59,178 bases of DNA. Origin: Bacillota bacterium (GTDB lineage Bacteria; Bacillota_A; Clostridia; Lachnospirales; Lachnospiraceae). The position numbers were made by a program, and so were the translations under genes. Position 1 is the first letter of the stretch. Each line of letters opens with the position of its first letter. The notes under the pieces are model-generated. The model had not been told where the DNA came from. It ran no database searches and saw only the letters and a program-made list of their open reading frames with translations. The stretch spans positions 1 to 59,178 of the forward strand of contig JAEZSL010000237.1 of the NCBI GenBank assembly GCA_023443925.1. Reading direction: 5' to 3'. Shown here piece by piece: positions 18,623 through 26,037 of the stretch.

Positions 18623-18630
18623 GTTTGAAA
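18602..18630. promoter_or_regulatory. Operator-like inverted repeat over the -10 box
   Basis: TTTCAAAC (18602-18609) and GTTTGAAA (18623-18630) are perfect 8-bp arms flanking a 13-base centre that includes TATAAT. Position and symmetry fit autorepression by the TetR protein encoded next. Confidence 0.7.
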
Positions 18631-18658
18631 GATTGAAATTATTATTTGGGAGGTGCAT

Positions 18659-19258
18659 ATGTCCGGCACAGATAAAAAAAATGAAATCATACAAGCATCC
18701 AGAAAAATATTTGCGCATTATGGTTATGAAAAAACTACTTTGGATGACATCGGTAAAATAGTAGGTTTAAATAAAACCTCCCTTTATTATTACTATAAAA
18801 ACAAAGAAACTATTTTTACAGATGTGCTGCAGTCCGAGCTGGATAATTTTTTATCCGTAACAAAGGATAAAACGGAGCAGATTTATGGATACGCAAACAA
18901 AATAAAAGCCTACATGAAAGAGCTTTTAATTTATTCCGGAAATGCTGCCAATCTAATCGGTCTTACTAATGAAACAATGCAAGCTGCCCGACCCTGTATT
19001 AAGAGCCTGACTGATGATTTCATAAATAAGTTAATACATTACCTCACTAAGACTATTAAGACAGGGATTTTGGAAGGCGAGTTCAAAGAATGTGATTCAA
19101 AAGAGATCGCCGGGAGTATTATAAGAATCACCAATACTGCCATATGCAAAAAAAGCAGTTCCGTCAATGATAGTACAACCAAAAAGGAAAGGAATGAGCT
19201 TGAAAGAGATGTATTGCTCATGATTTCTCTGGTTTTAGACGGCCTGGCAAAGGTTTAA
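18659..19258 (+). CDS. TetR/AcrR-family regulator
   Basis: 199 residues from the ATG at 18659, five bases after GGGAGG; an upstream GTG overlaps the ribosome site. The HTH is canonical: IIQASRKIFAHYGYEKTTLDDIGKIVGLNKTSLYYYY, split across helices 1-3. The C-terminal ligand domain is not assignable. A nitroreductase-family gene follows 72 bp downstream on the same strand and is the likely target. An inverted repeat over its own promoter suggests autoregulation. Confidence 0.93.
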   Translation: MSGTDKKNEIIQASRKIFAHYGYEKTTLDDIGKIVGLNKTSLYYYYKNKETIFTDVLQSELDNFLSVTKDKTEQIYGYANKIKAYMKELLIYSGNAANLIGLTNETMQAARPCIKSLTDDFINKLIHYLTKTIKTGILEGEFKECDSKEIAGSIIRITNTAICKKSSSVNDSTTKKERNELERDVLLMISLVLDGLAKV

Positions 19259-19330
19259 GGGCCGGAAGCTTGTGAAATTAGAAAGATAATTACTTACAGC
19301 TAGCAGATTATAAGATTAAGGAGGATATAT

Positions 19331-19852
19331 ATGTTAATTGATATTTTAAAAGCCAGAAGAAGTATTAGAAAGTACCAAAAGAAGGAGGTAGAACAGGAAA
19401 AGATTGATATTATTCTAAAAAGTGCGCTGCTCTCCCCTTCCTCAAGATCCATAAGACCCTGGCATTTTATTGCTGTCACTGATGAGAAACTGCTTCATCA
19501 GCTTTCTCTGTGCAGAGAACCGGGCCCAAAATACTTAGCGGAAGCTCCTTTTGCAGTTGCCGTAATTGCGGATAAGGATTCCAGTGACGTTTGGGTTGAG
19601 GATGCTTCCATAGCTGCAACTATTATGCAGCTGACAGCACAGGATATGGGTCTGGGTTCTTGTTGGATTCAGGTAAGAGAACGATTCCATACGGAACAGG
19701 AAAAAGCGGAGGATTACATCAAAAAAGTACTGCAAATACCTGAACAGTATAGTGTGGAATGTTTGCTTGCCATCGGATACCCTGCGGAGGAAAAGAATCC
19801 ATACGAAGAAGATAAACTGCTCTATGACAAGCTACATTTTAATCAGTTCTAG
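19331..19852 (+). CDS. Nitroreductase-family flavoprotein
   Basis: 173 residues with the FMN-binding ARRSIRKYQ start, PSSRSIRPWHFIAV, a glycine-rich LGSCWIQ segment and AIGYPAEEKNPY at the end. This is the small nitroreductase/flavin reductase fold, dimeric and cytoplasmic. AAGGAGG is upstream. It probably reduces nitro, quinone or related electrophiles with NAD(P)H. Linkage to a TetR regulator suggests induction by such a compound. The precise substrate is unknown. Confidence 0.93.
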   Translation: MLIDILKARRSIRKYQKKEVEQEKIDIILKSALLSPSSRSIRPWHFIAVTDEKLLHQLSLCREPGPKYLAEAPFAVAVIADKDSSDVWVEDASIAATIMQLTAQDMGLGSCWIQVRERFHTEQEKAEDYIKKVLQIPEQYSVECLLAIGYPAEEKNPYEEDKLLYDKLHFNQF

Positions 19853-19960
19853 GTTAAGTTTTAGCGAATAATGACTATTAAGAATAATCCCATACGGCTT
19901 GATTTTCGCTGCGTTATTGGCATGTGAAAATGTAAGTGTGCGAGGGAAAGACTCTAAAAA

Positions 19961-19994
19961 TGCCTGCTTGAATCAGATAAGATTCAAGCAGGCA
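19961..19994 (-). terminator. Intrinsic terminator of surface-protein operon
   Basis: TGCCTGCTTGAATC (19961-19974) and GATTCAAGCAGGCA (19981-19994) make a perfect 14-bp stem with a six-base loop, followed on the minus strand by TTTTTAG. It lies immediately after the stop at 20000 and may also serve the convergent nitroreductase gene. Confidence 0.9.
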
Positions 19995-19999
19995 TTACA

Positions 20000-21376
20000 T
20001 TAGCTTTTTTTCGGACGTGGACGAATCAGTACAGTAAGGGCTAAAACCATCACTCCTGATACGAAAAGTCCCAACAGAATCAAAAGACCCGGAAGCAATC
20101 CTGCATTATCGCTGGTAAAACCTACGGAAAGTGCCTGCAGGAAACTATTTGCCGCCTTAGGACCAATCTCAATCTCCTGACGCGTGATCTCTTTTCCCTG
20201 ATAGAGTACAACAATATGGTGTACACCTGCTTTTAACTCTTCCGGAATAATAAACTGTGCCTCAAAGGAACCATTCTCAGAAGATTCAACGATACCTAAT
20301 TGTCTGGATTCCGATTGAATTACAATCTCAAGATTACCAACAGCTCCGGCAAACCCGGAACCGAAAATGAGTACCGGACTTCCAGCATGTATCAAGCTGC
20401 CCGATACATCAGCAATTTCCAGAGAACCTTTCGCATTGATAACAGTTTCCAGCTCCTCCGCCAATGTATCGGAGGCCTCTGAAGCAATATCGTCCGTATT
20501 TGCTTTCGTTTCCCCACTTTGGCCTATAGATATCTCATCCGTTGTATCCGTACCAGCTACTGGTGCTTTCGCACTATCTGGTGCTGCACTGCTTGCAGTG
20601 TCTGCCGAATCAGCTTCTGTACTGTCTGTTGTATCCTGTGCTGTGCCGTCTGTTTTGCCGGATTCCGTATTTACTACAGCATTATCCTCTATGCCGGATG
20701 CTGTACTGCCTGTTATACCGGATTCCGCGCTGCCTGCTGCGCTATCCTCTTTATCCGATGCTGTGCTGCCTGTTTTGCCGGATTCCGTTTTCCCTGCATT
20801 ATTCTTTGAAACACTGTCCGCTTTACCACTTTCTGCTTTTCCCGTATTATCTGACTTTGTGTTTTCTGTTTTGCCGGATAGCGTACTGTCCGTTTTACCG
20901 GCTTTGTCCTGCACTGAACTGTTGGTTTTCGTGGCAGCCGCATTCTCTGTTTTTCCGGTATTAGCATCTTTATTATTATTCGTTGTATTATCGGTTTTCC
21001 CGGAACTTGCAGCCTTTGAATCTCCGGCCTTTACACTGCTTGATTTATCAGCATTTTCTCCGCCTGATTTACCGGATGCCTCGCTGTTGGTGCTGCCGGA
21101 TGCCGTGCTGTCCGGAACTGTTGCCGGTGTTTTGCTGCCGGCCGGCCCAGCCGGTGTATCCCCCTTGGTTTCATCATATCCAGGCCATGGAACGGGTACT
21201 CCTGTGGCATCATCAAAGCCATCCAGGTCACAGTCTTCCAACGGAGCTGCATATACATTGTGAAAACTGCCGGGTGCTGTCAGAACCAGAACGCACATTA
21301 ACACAAATGAAAAAATTATTTTATAAGAGACCTTCCTGAAACGCATTCCTGCGTTTCCATTACGAAACGTTTTCAT
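20000..21376 (-). CDS. Membrane-anchored Ser/Lys/Asp-rich stalk protein
   Basis: 458 residues. A signal peptide ends near residue 43. The mature start APLEDCDLDGFDDATG carries a calcium-loop-like DxDGxDD and the only mature cysteine, Cys49. Residues ~75-285 are low-complexity, with recurring SGKT(E/D)S, NTGK and STAS units, probably a flexible wall-spanning stalk. An Ig/IPT-like beta domain (~300-405) precedes a single transmembrane helix (~425-450) and the basic tail RPRPKKS. No LPXTG motif is present, so anchoring is by the C-terminal helix. It is 29 bp downstream of a symporter gene and third in a three-gene co-directional set. I do not recognise a named family. Confidence 0.82.
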   Translation of the reverse strand: MKTFRNGNAGMRFRKVSYKIIFSFVLMCVLVLTAPGSFHNVYAAPLEDCDLDGFDDATGVPVPWPGYDETKGDTPAGPAGSKTPATVPDSTASGSTNSEASGKSGGENADKSSSVKAGDSKAASSGKTDNTTNNNKDANTGKTENAAATKTNSSVQDKAGKTDSTLSGKTENTKSDNTGKAESGKADSVSKNNAGKTESGKTGSTASDKEDSAAGSAESGITGSTASGIEDNAVVNTESGKTDGTAQDTTDSTEADSADTASSAAPDSAKAPVAGTDTTDEISIGQSGETKANTDDIASEASDTLAEELETVINAKGSLEIADVSGSLIHAGSPVLIFGSGFAGAVGNLEIVIQSESRQLGIVESSENGSFEAQFIIPEELKAGVHHIVVLYQGKEITRQEIEIGPKAANSFLQALSVGFTSDNAGLLPGLLILLGLFVSGVMVLALTVLIRPRPKKS

Positions 21377-21405
21377 CTAATCTTCTCCTTTCATGATACC
21401 TTGAC

Positions 21406-22824
21406 CTATAACCGGCAGCCTGCTCCGATGGGTAAGTCATTGTCAGGTTCCGTATTGATGCTGGTTCCGTTCTCCGTATCACCCTCGCCAGTCTCCGCTT
21501 CATAAACCTCTGTATCATTAAATATACTGTCATTCAGACTATTTTCCTGCCGGCCCACAATAGCTGCAGCCACCATGGCACCGGTAATATTTGTGGCAGT
21601 CCGGCCGGTATCGGCAATAGCAGATATCGGTATACTAAGAACAATAAGCTCCAAGGGCAGCCCCACGGCACTTAAGACGCTTGCTGTGGTAATTGTTGCG
21701 GTTCCCGGAACCCCTGCGGTTCCAAGTGAAACAAACAGACTGATTACAGCTAATAGCAGATAATCTTTTATTCCGTAATGAATACCCAGTCCGTGAACAC
21801 CATAGATCGCAATGAGAACGGGCCATATTCCGGCACACCCCGGCATTCCGATGGTAGTTCCCAGTGGAGTGGTAAAGTTCGCAACCTTTGGATCTACTCC
21901 GATTTGTCTGACCAGAATCCCGGTTGATATCGGTAAGGTTCCGGCACTGGATTGGGTTGAAAACCCAACTATCTGGGCCGGTAAAATCTTACGGAAAAAT
22001 TTAATCGGATTAACTCTTGCAAATGCTTTTACCAATACGGCATTAATAACCCAGGTATCCAGGGCAAAGGCTATAAAGGAAACAATAAGCAATACCAGCA
22101 GAGACCACATAATACCCGAACGGCTGATACCGTTTCCGGTTGCCGTGGCAATCAGTGCCAATACGGCATAGGGAGTAAGGCTGATGATAAAATCCACTGC
22201 TTTAAAAATGATCATTTTGCAGGCTTCAATAAAACTCTTAAAGATTGCTACCTTTTCACGATTCTTATTTGCAACTAATACATAGGAAACTGCAATCAGT
22301 ACCGCAAAGAGTATCATAGGAATCGTATTTTCATCTGCAATATCACTGATTATATTGCGGGGGAAGAATCCAATCAGTACCTGTGAAAACGGAACCACCT
22401 TGCTTTCAAAAGTCTGAGCATCAATCCCGTCCAGAGACAGGTAGGAATTTCTTCCGACACCAAAGGTCAGGCCCAGCCCAAGTGACAGAACAATGGCAAG
22501 TAAGGTAGTCATCAGCAGCCAGAATATGGATCGTAAGCCGATACCTTTTAACTGTGCAGTAGAACCTAAAGAAGTAATACTGCTGAGAATGGATACAATA
22601 ATCAGAGGGCTTACAATGGCATTCAATGTACTGACATAGATTTTACCAATGGGCATAACCCATGAGGTGTGACCGGAAAAGATAATTCCTACCGCTACGC
22701 CGATTACCAGGGAACCTAAAATGATTACAGTAAAATTTACCTTCTTTTTTTGCAGTATATAAATTAAAATAAAAAATATCAATACAACCGCCAGCGCTGC
22801 TGCCGATAACCAGTCTATATTCAT
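21406..22824 (-). CDS. Dicarboxylate/amino-acid:cation symporter (DAACS), possibly cystine type
   Basis: 472 residues with the full DAACS signature: the serine-rich hairpin FSTQSSAGTLPIS, the TM7 unwound region NFTTPLGTTIGMPG, and ADTGRTATNITG in TM8. The single N-terminal helix plus multi-TM organisation resembles TcyP-type L-cystine transporters more than DctA, but this is judged by eye. It should import an anionic or zwitterionic amino acid with H+ or Na+. The tail is acidic and ends in a Cys. It sits between two secreted or surface proteins that each have one mature cysteine, which is why a cystine/thiol role is proposed. Confidence 0.85.
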   Translation of the reverse strand: MNIDWLSAAALAVVLIFFILIYILQKKKVNFTVIILGSLVIGVAVGIIFSGHTSWVMPIGKIYVSTLNAIVSPLIIVSILSSITSLGSTAQLKGIGLRSIFWLLMTTLLAIVLSLGLGLTFGVGRNSYLSLDGIDAQTFESKVVPFSQVLIGFFPRNIISDIADENTIPMILFAVLIAVSYVLVANKNREKVAIFKSFIEACKMIIFKAVDFIISLTPYAVLALIATATGNGISRSGIMWSLLVLLIVSFIAFALDTWVINAVLVKAFARVNPIKFFRKILPAQIVGFSTQSSAGTLPISTGILVRQIGVDPKVANFTTPLGTTIGMPGCAGIWPVLIAIYGVHGLGIHYGIKDYLLLAVISLFVSLGTAGVPGTATITTASVLSAVGLPLELIVLSIPISAIADTGRTATNITGAMVAAAIVGRQENSLNDSIFNDTEVYEAETGEGDTENGTSINTEPDNDLPIGAGCRL

Positions 22825-22877
22825 TTCTTTTAATTCCTTTCCCTGTCTGTGCGAAAAATTTTGATTACATTATGAAC

Positions 22878-22916
22878 GAAATATCAGGATATGCCTTATA
22901 CATTTCCTGATATTTC
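22878..22916. other. Perfect hairpin between thioredoxin-like and symporter genes
   Basis: GAAATATCAGGA (22878-22889) and TCCTGATATTTC (22905-22916) pair perfectly with a 15-base loop. There is no T-run on the minus strand, so it is more likely an mRNA stabiliser or processing site than a full terminator. Confidence 0.65.
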
Positions 22917-22981
22917 TTATTTATCTTAATGTTTTTCCCAGTTTATGTCTTTTGTTATGAATTATTCCGACACACGAATCA

Positions 22982-24790
22982 TTATTTTTTAACGGTAAAG
23001 CTTACAGTAAAGGAGCTTGCTATTTTGTTGCTGCCGGCAACCGTAACCTTCGCCTTATAAGTACCCGCCTTAAGTCCGGCTTTGGGTGTAATGGTAAACG
23101 AATCACTGCCATTTTGATCTAAACTGCTGATGGAGGTTTTAGAAAGCTTGAAATATTTGCTTCCGGTTCCGGATAATGCTATCCCTAGCTTACCGGTAGG
23201 TCCGCCGTTATTTTTTACATTTACACTGTAAGCTTTTTGATCCGGGTAGCCCACTGCTGCCGCCGGGAAAGTATAATTACCGGTTTTGGAGAGGGATATA
23301 GCATATTTATCCGGTTTCAATACATTATCAAGTGCTGCTACTGCCTCACTGGCAAAATCCACTTTACTGAGGCCGTCAATACTTCCTTCTGCCGTTACTG
23401 CATTGGGAGCTTTTAAAACCCATGCAAGTTCAAGCATATACTCCGTGTAAGTTCCGTCATTTGCTGCATTTTTATGGAGCCATTGTTTTGTAACAGGTTC
23501 CGCTTTATCCTTGTTATAACTGATTAAGAATGGCAGCTGCAGACGAATTGCATTAGGATTTCCTGAGGACAGCCAGGGGTCTGCCGATGTGGCTGTACCG
23601 CTTAAGTCTCCGTTTGGATAATAGGCTATACTATTATTCTTCTTGGAGTTATTTTCCGTAGTAAAGTTATCCAGGTATTTTGCAAGCTCACCATACAGAT
23701 AACTTATATTGCCTTTACCGGTGCTGATGTCAACACTGTTACGGGAATTGAAGGCACTTGAGGAGGCTGTTACTTTATTTATGTCAGCACCGGTACCAAA
23801 GGTTAACTGATTACCCTGTGTGGTATCATAAACATAAATCTTCTGATATCCATATTCTTTTGCTTTCGCCGCAACACTTCCGATAATTGCCTGGGTGTTA
23901 TGGCACCAGGAGGCACCAAAGAATATAAGGTGATCGCCCGGTGAATTTAAGAGATTAATCAACTCTGCAAAATTTACCTGATGAAAAACAAATCCATTTT
24001 TATCGGCATCCGTAAATATTTCTGTGGCTGCGGCGCCGGTTCTGTTACCCAGCGGATCTGCTGTACCATTATTGTAATTAAAATAAGTTGCGGAGGCATT
24101 ATACACTCTTTTAAAGAATTCAAAGTCTGTTCTTATGCTTGAAGGTATTACTAAAGCACTTCCGTCCCCTCCCCTAAAAACCCCGGCTATACTGGAAGCA
24201 GCGGCTTTTGCTGAAAAGTCTTCTGAATTCTTTAAACTGTAATATGAATTAATCTTAGGAGTACCCTCACTGTTATATGAAAAGAGCAATGTGTCCGTTG
24301 AGGTATAACCGGAAACCGGTTCGCCCGAAGGCAGCAGGCTGGTTATTCTGGTCCACAATTCATTTAAAGAAGTTCCGTTGGCGGTCTTAAAAATAGTATC
24401 ACTCTTTGTTATATCAATCTGATAACCGTCGATGAATGGATCGAAATGATAGATTTTCGTAATTCCATCTTTTTTAGCCTGTGCGTTAATGGTACTTAAT
24501 ACCGCCTGGCTGGTTTTAAGTTTAGGACTACCAAATACGATGTAATAATTACCTTTACTGCTCAGAATATCCAATAAGCGTTCCTGGGTTACTGACTCAA
24601 AAACATGACCCGAAGTTATATCCTCATAAGAATCTGCAATATAATCTCCGGTAGTACCTTCTTTTACTTCACTCCACGGATATGTTTCAGGAGCTGTTGT
24701 TTCTGCACTAGCTACGGCTGGTAACAGCAGCGTAACGGCAAGTGCTAATGTGGCAACACCAACGGCAGCTCTTTTCAATATTGATTTCAT
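22982..24790 (-). CDS. Secreted tandem thioredoxin-fold protein with Ig-like C-terminus
   Basis: 602 residues with a clear signal peptide (cleavage near AVASA-ET, residue 29). Two homologous thioredoxin-like segments are visible. The first has FGSPKLKTSQ (86-95) followed by KKDGITKIYHFDP; the second has FGASWCHNTQ (291-300) followed by KEYGYQKIYVYDT. The second keeps a lone Cys296 where thioredoxins have CxxC; the first has none. Cys296 is the only cysteine in the whole protein. Residues ~505-602 form a choice-of-anchor/Ig-like beta domain. Thiol exchange or mixed-disulfide formation on the cell surface is inferred. It is the first gene of the symporter/stalk set. Confidence 0.82.
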   Translation of the reverse strand: MKSILKRAAVGVATLALAVTLLLPAVASAETTAPETYPWSEVKEGTTGDYIADSYEDITSGHVFESVTQERLLDILSSKGNYYIVFGSPKLKTSQAVLSTINAQAKKDGITKIYHFDPFIDGYQIDITKSDTIFKTANGTSLNELWTRITSLLPSGEPVSGYTSTDTLLFSYNSEGTPKINSYYSLKNSEDFSAKAAASSIAGVFRGGDGSALVIPSSIRTDFEFFKRVYNASATYFNYNNGTADPLGNRTGAAATEIFTDADKNGFVFHQVNFAELINLLNSPGDHLIFFGASWCHNTQAIIGSVAAKAKEYGYQKIYVYDTTQGNQLTFGTGADINKVTASSSAFNSRNSVDISTGKGNISYLYGELAKYLDNFTTENNSKKNNSIAYYPNGDLSGTATSADPWLSSGNPNAIRLQLPFLISYNKDKAEPVTKQWLHKNAANDGTYTEYMLELAWVLKAPNAVTAEGSIDGLSKVDFASEAVAALDNVLKPDKYAISLSKTGNYTFPAAAVGYPDQKAYSVNVKNNGGPTGKLGIALSGTGSKYFKLSKTSISSLDQNGSDSFTITPKAGLKAGTYKAKVTVAGSNKIASSFTVSFTVKK

Positions 24791-25248
24791 AAATTTCCTC
24801 CCTTGAATTGAATTTACCTATTAGCTTTTGTGTGACCAATTAAAGCCGTACATGCATTTCATACTAAACTAATAGGAATTATATGTTTTATGATATGAAT
24901 AGTATCACAGTTATTTCTGAATGTCAATAAATTTTAATATAAATTTTGGAAGGATTAATAAGATATGGTAAAACTATATGTTAATCCATTTTCCAAACAT
25001 TTCAGACAGCCCCTATCAAGGCAATAATCATTGGTCAAAACAATTGCAGATAATAGTAATATCTCCTTCTTATATCAAACAAAGTATTAAGCCCGGTAAA
25101 TTTTGATGTGGCAAAAATCTGTATTCTGTTGTAGAATTAAAATAAACAAAATTTATGCTATTATTAAAAACACAATATCAGATTACAGCCTTTCAAAATA
25201 AAAAACAGAGGCAAGTAAAAAAATAATTGTAAGGGAATGGGTAAAACT
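24791..25248. other. 458-bp intergenic region
   Basis: AT-rich divergent spacer between the secreted thioredoxin-like gene and a small membrane-protein gene. An 8-bp inverted pair CCTATTAG/CTAATAGG about 40 bp apart lies near 24827-24875. No gene, clear riboswitch or terminator was seen. Confidence 0.5.
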
Positions 25249-25656
25249 ATGAAAAAACGGCAAGGATTTTTTTTATATTTCGCAATTGTCATTGTAATCA
25301 TAAATTTTGTTCTAATATTTAATATAAATAAAGAGCGCGGTTACTATATTGGTAAAATAGAAAGTATGGAGAGAAACGATAATGTTACTACCGTAATTGT
25401 GTCCCCGATTCCCAGCAATCGCAGATTTGCATCTGAGATCAAGGCGAGCCACAAAATTGAATATGCCGATAATATAATGATTTCAGGCTTAGCAGATTCG
25501 AACAAAAAAAGAAAAGAACTTTATCTGGGGCAGCTCGGAGAAATGATAGATAATTTAAAAGCCGGTGATTCAATCCTATTTAAGGCGAAGAATTATGATA
25601 AAAATGATTACAAAATAGAAATTGATGAATTGGCGGTAGACCTTACTCAAGATTAA
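25249..25656 (+). CDS. Small membrane-anchored hypothetical protein
   Basis: 135 residues from the ATG at 25249; an ATG 12 bp upstream abuts the AAGGGA ribosome site, so the second is preferred. Residues ~5-25 form one hydrophobic helix (FFLYFAIVIVIINFVLIFNI), a signal anchor. The remaining ~105 residues are charged with alternating beta-like segments (YYIGKIESMER, NVTTVIVSP, GDSILFKAK), suggesting a small extracytoplasmic beta domain. No family is recognised. It stands alone between two divergently placed regions and ends before a bidirectional hairpin. Confidence 0.65.
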   Translation: MKKRQGFFLYFAIVIVIINFVLIFNINKERGYYIGKIESMERNDNVTTVIVSPIPSNRRFASEIKASHKIEYADNIMISGLADSNKKRKELYLGQLGEMIDNLKAGDSILFKAKNYDKNDYKIEIDELAVDLTQD

Positions 25657-26037
25657 TAAATTATATGAATGGCTGAATTAAAGAGAAGTACTTGTCATCT
25701 ATTTCACTTTTCATTTATACTTAATAAATAATAATATTATAATTTTGTGTCTCACTCGATATTCAGTTTTTAGTAAGAATCTTTTTTACCTGCATCACAC
25801 GAAATTGAAATTTTACTAGCATTGAGCCAGTCCAACTTAGTCATCTCAAAAAACAAACCTTATAGTTAAAATAAAATCCATGAAGCACACCTAAGGCAAA
25901 CAATTTTAGCCTTATTTGTACTTCATGGATTTTTAATAGATACACTATAAAAGGTAATCAACCAAAGCTTATAAAAAGACGCTTTCGAAATGTCTTTCGA
26001 GTAAAATCTTGAAACTTTAATAAAACCTTACTTCATT
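25657..26037. other. 381-bp intergenic region with bidirectional terminator
   Basis: Convergent spacer. Apart from the hairpin at 25874-25932 it is AT-rich sequence with no supported gene. Confidence 0.6.
25874..25932. terminator. Bidirectional two-part hairpin terminator
   Basis: Outer stem AAATCCATGAAG (25874-25885) with CTTCATGGATTT (25921-25932), perfect over 12 bp. Inner stem TAAGGC (25892-25897) with GCCTTA (25909-25914). T-rich sequence follows on both strands. It can serve the small membrane-protein gene and the convergent glycosidase gene. Confidence 0.8.

Larger units (their letters stand above)
18172..18658. other. 487-bp divergent spacer, padR / tetR
   Basis: Very AT-rich. It contains four tandem 15-bp repeats (18487-18546), a sigma-A promoter (18594-18622) and an operator-like inverted repeat (18602-18630), listed separately. 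The rest, 18230-18480, is nearly pure A/T with no feature I can support. Confidence 0.7.

Noticed and set aside
20367..21263. 298-codon open frame on the + strand opposite the stalk protein
   Set aside because: It mirrors the Ser/Lys/Asp-rich repeats of the minus-strand gene, is a monotonous Ser/Val/Pro/Ala string, and has no ribosome site. The minus-strand frame has a signal peptide and membrane anchor.
21362..21372. AAACGTTT at the start of the stalk-protein gene as a LacI operator
   Set aside because: It is explained by the coding sequence Met-Lys-Thr-Phe and is isolated from the other sites.
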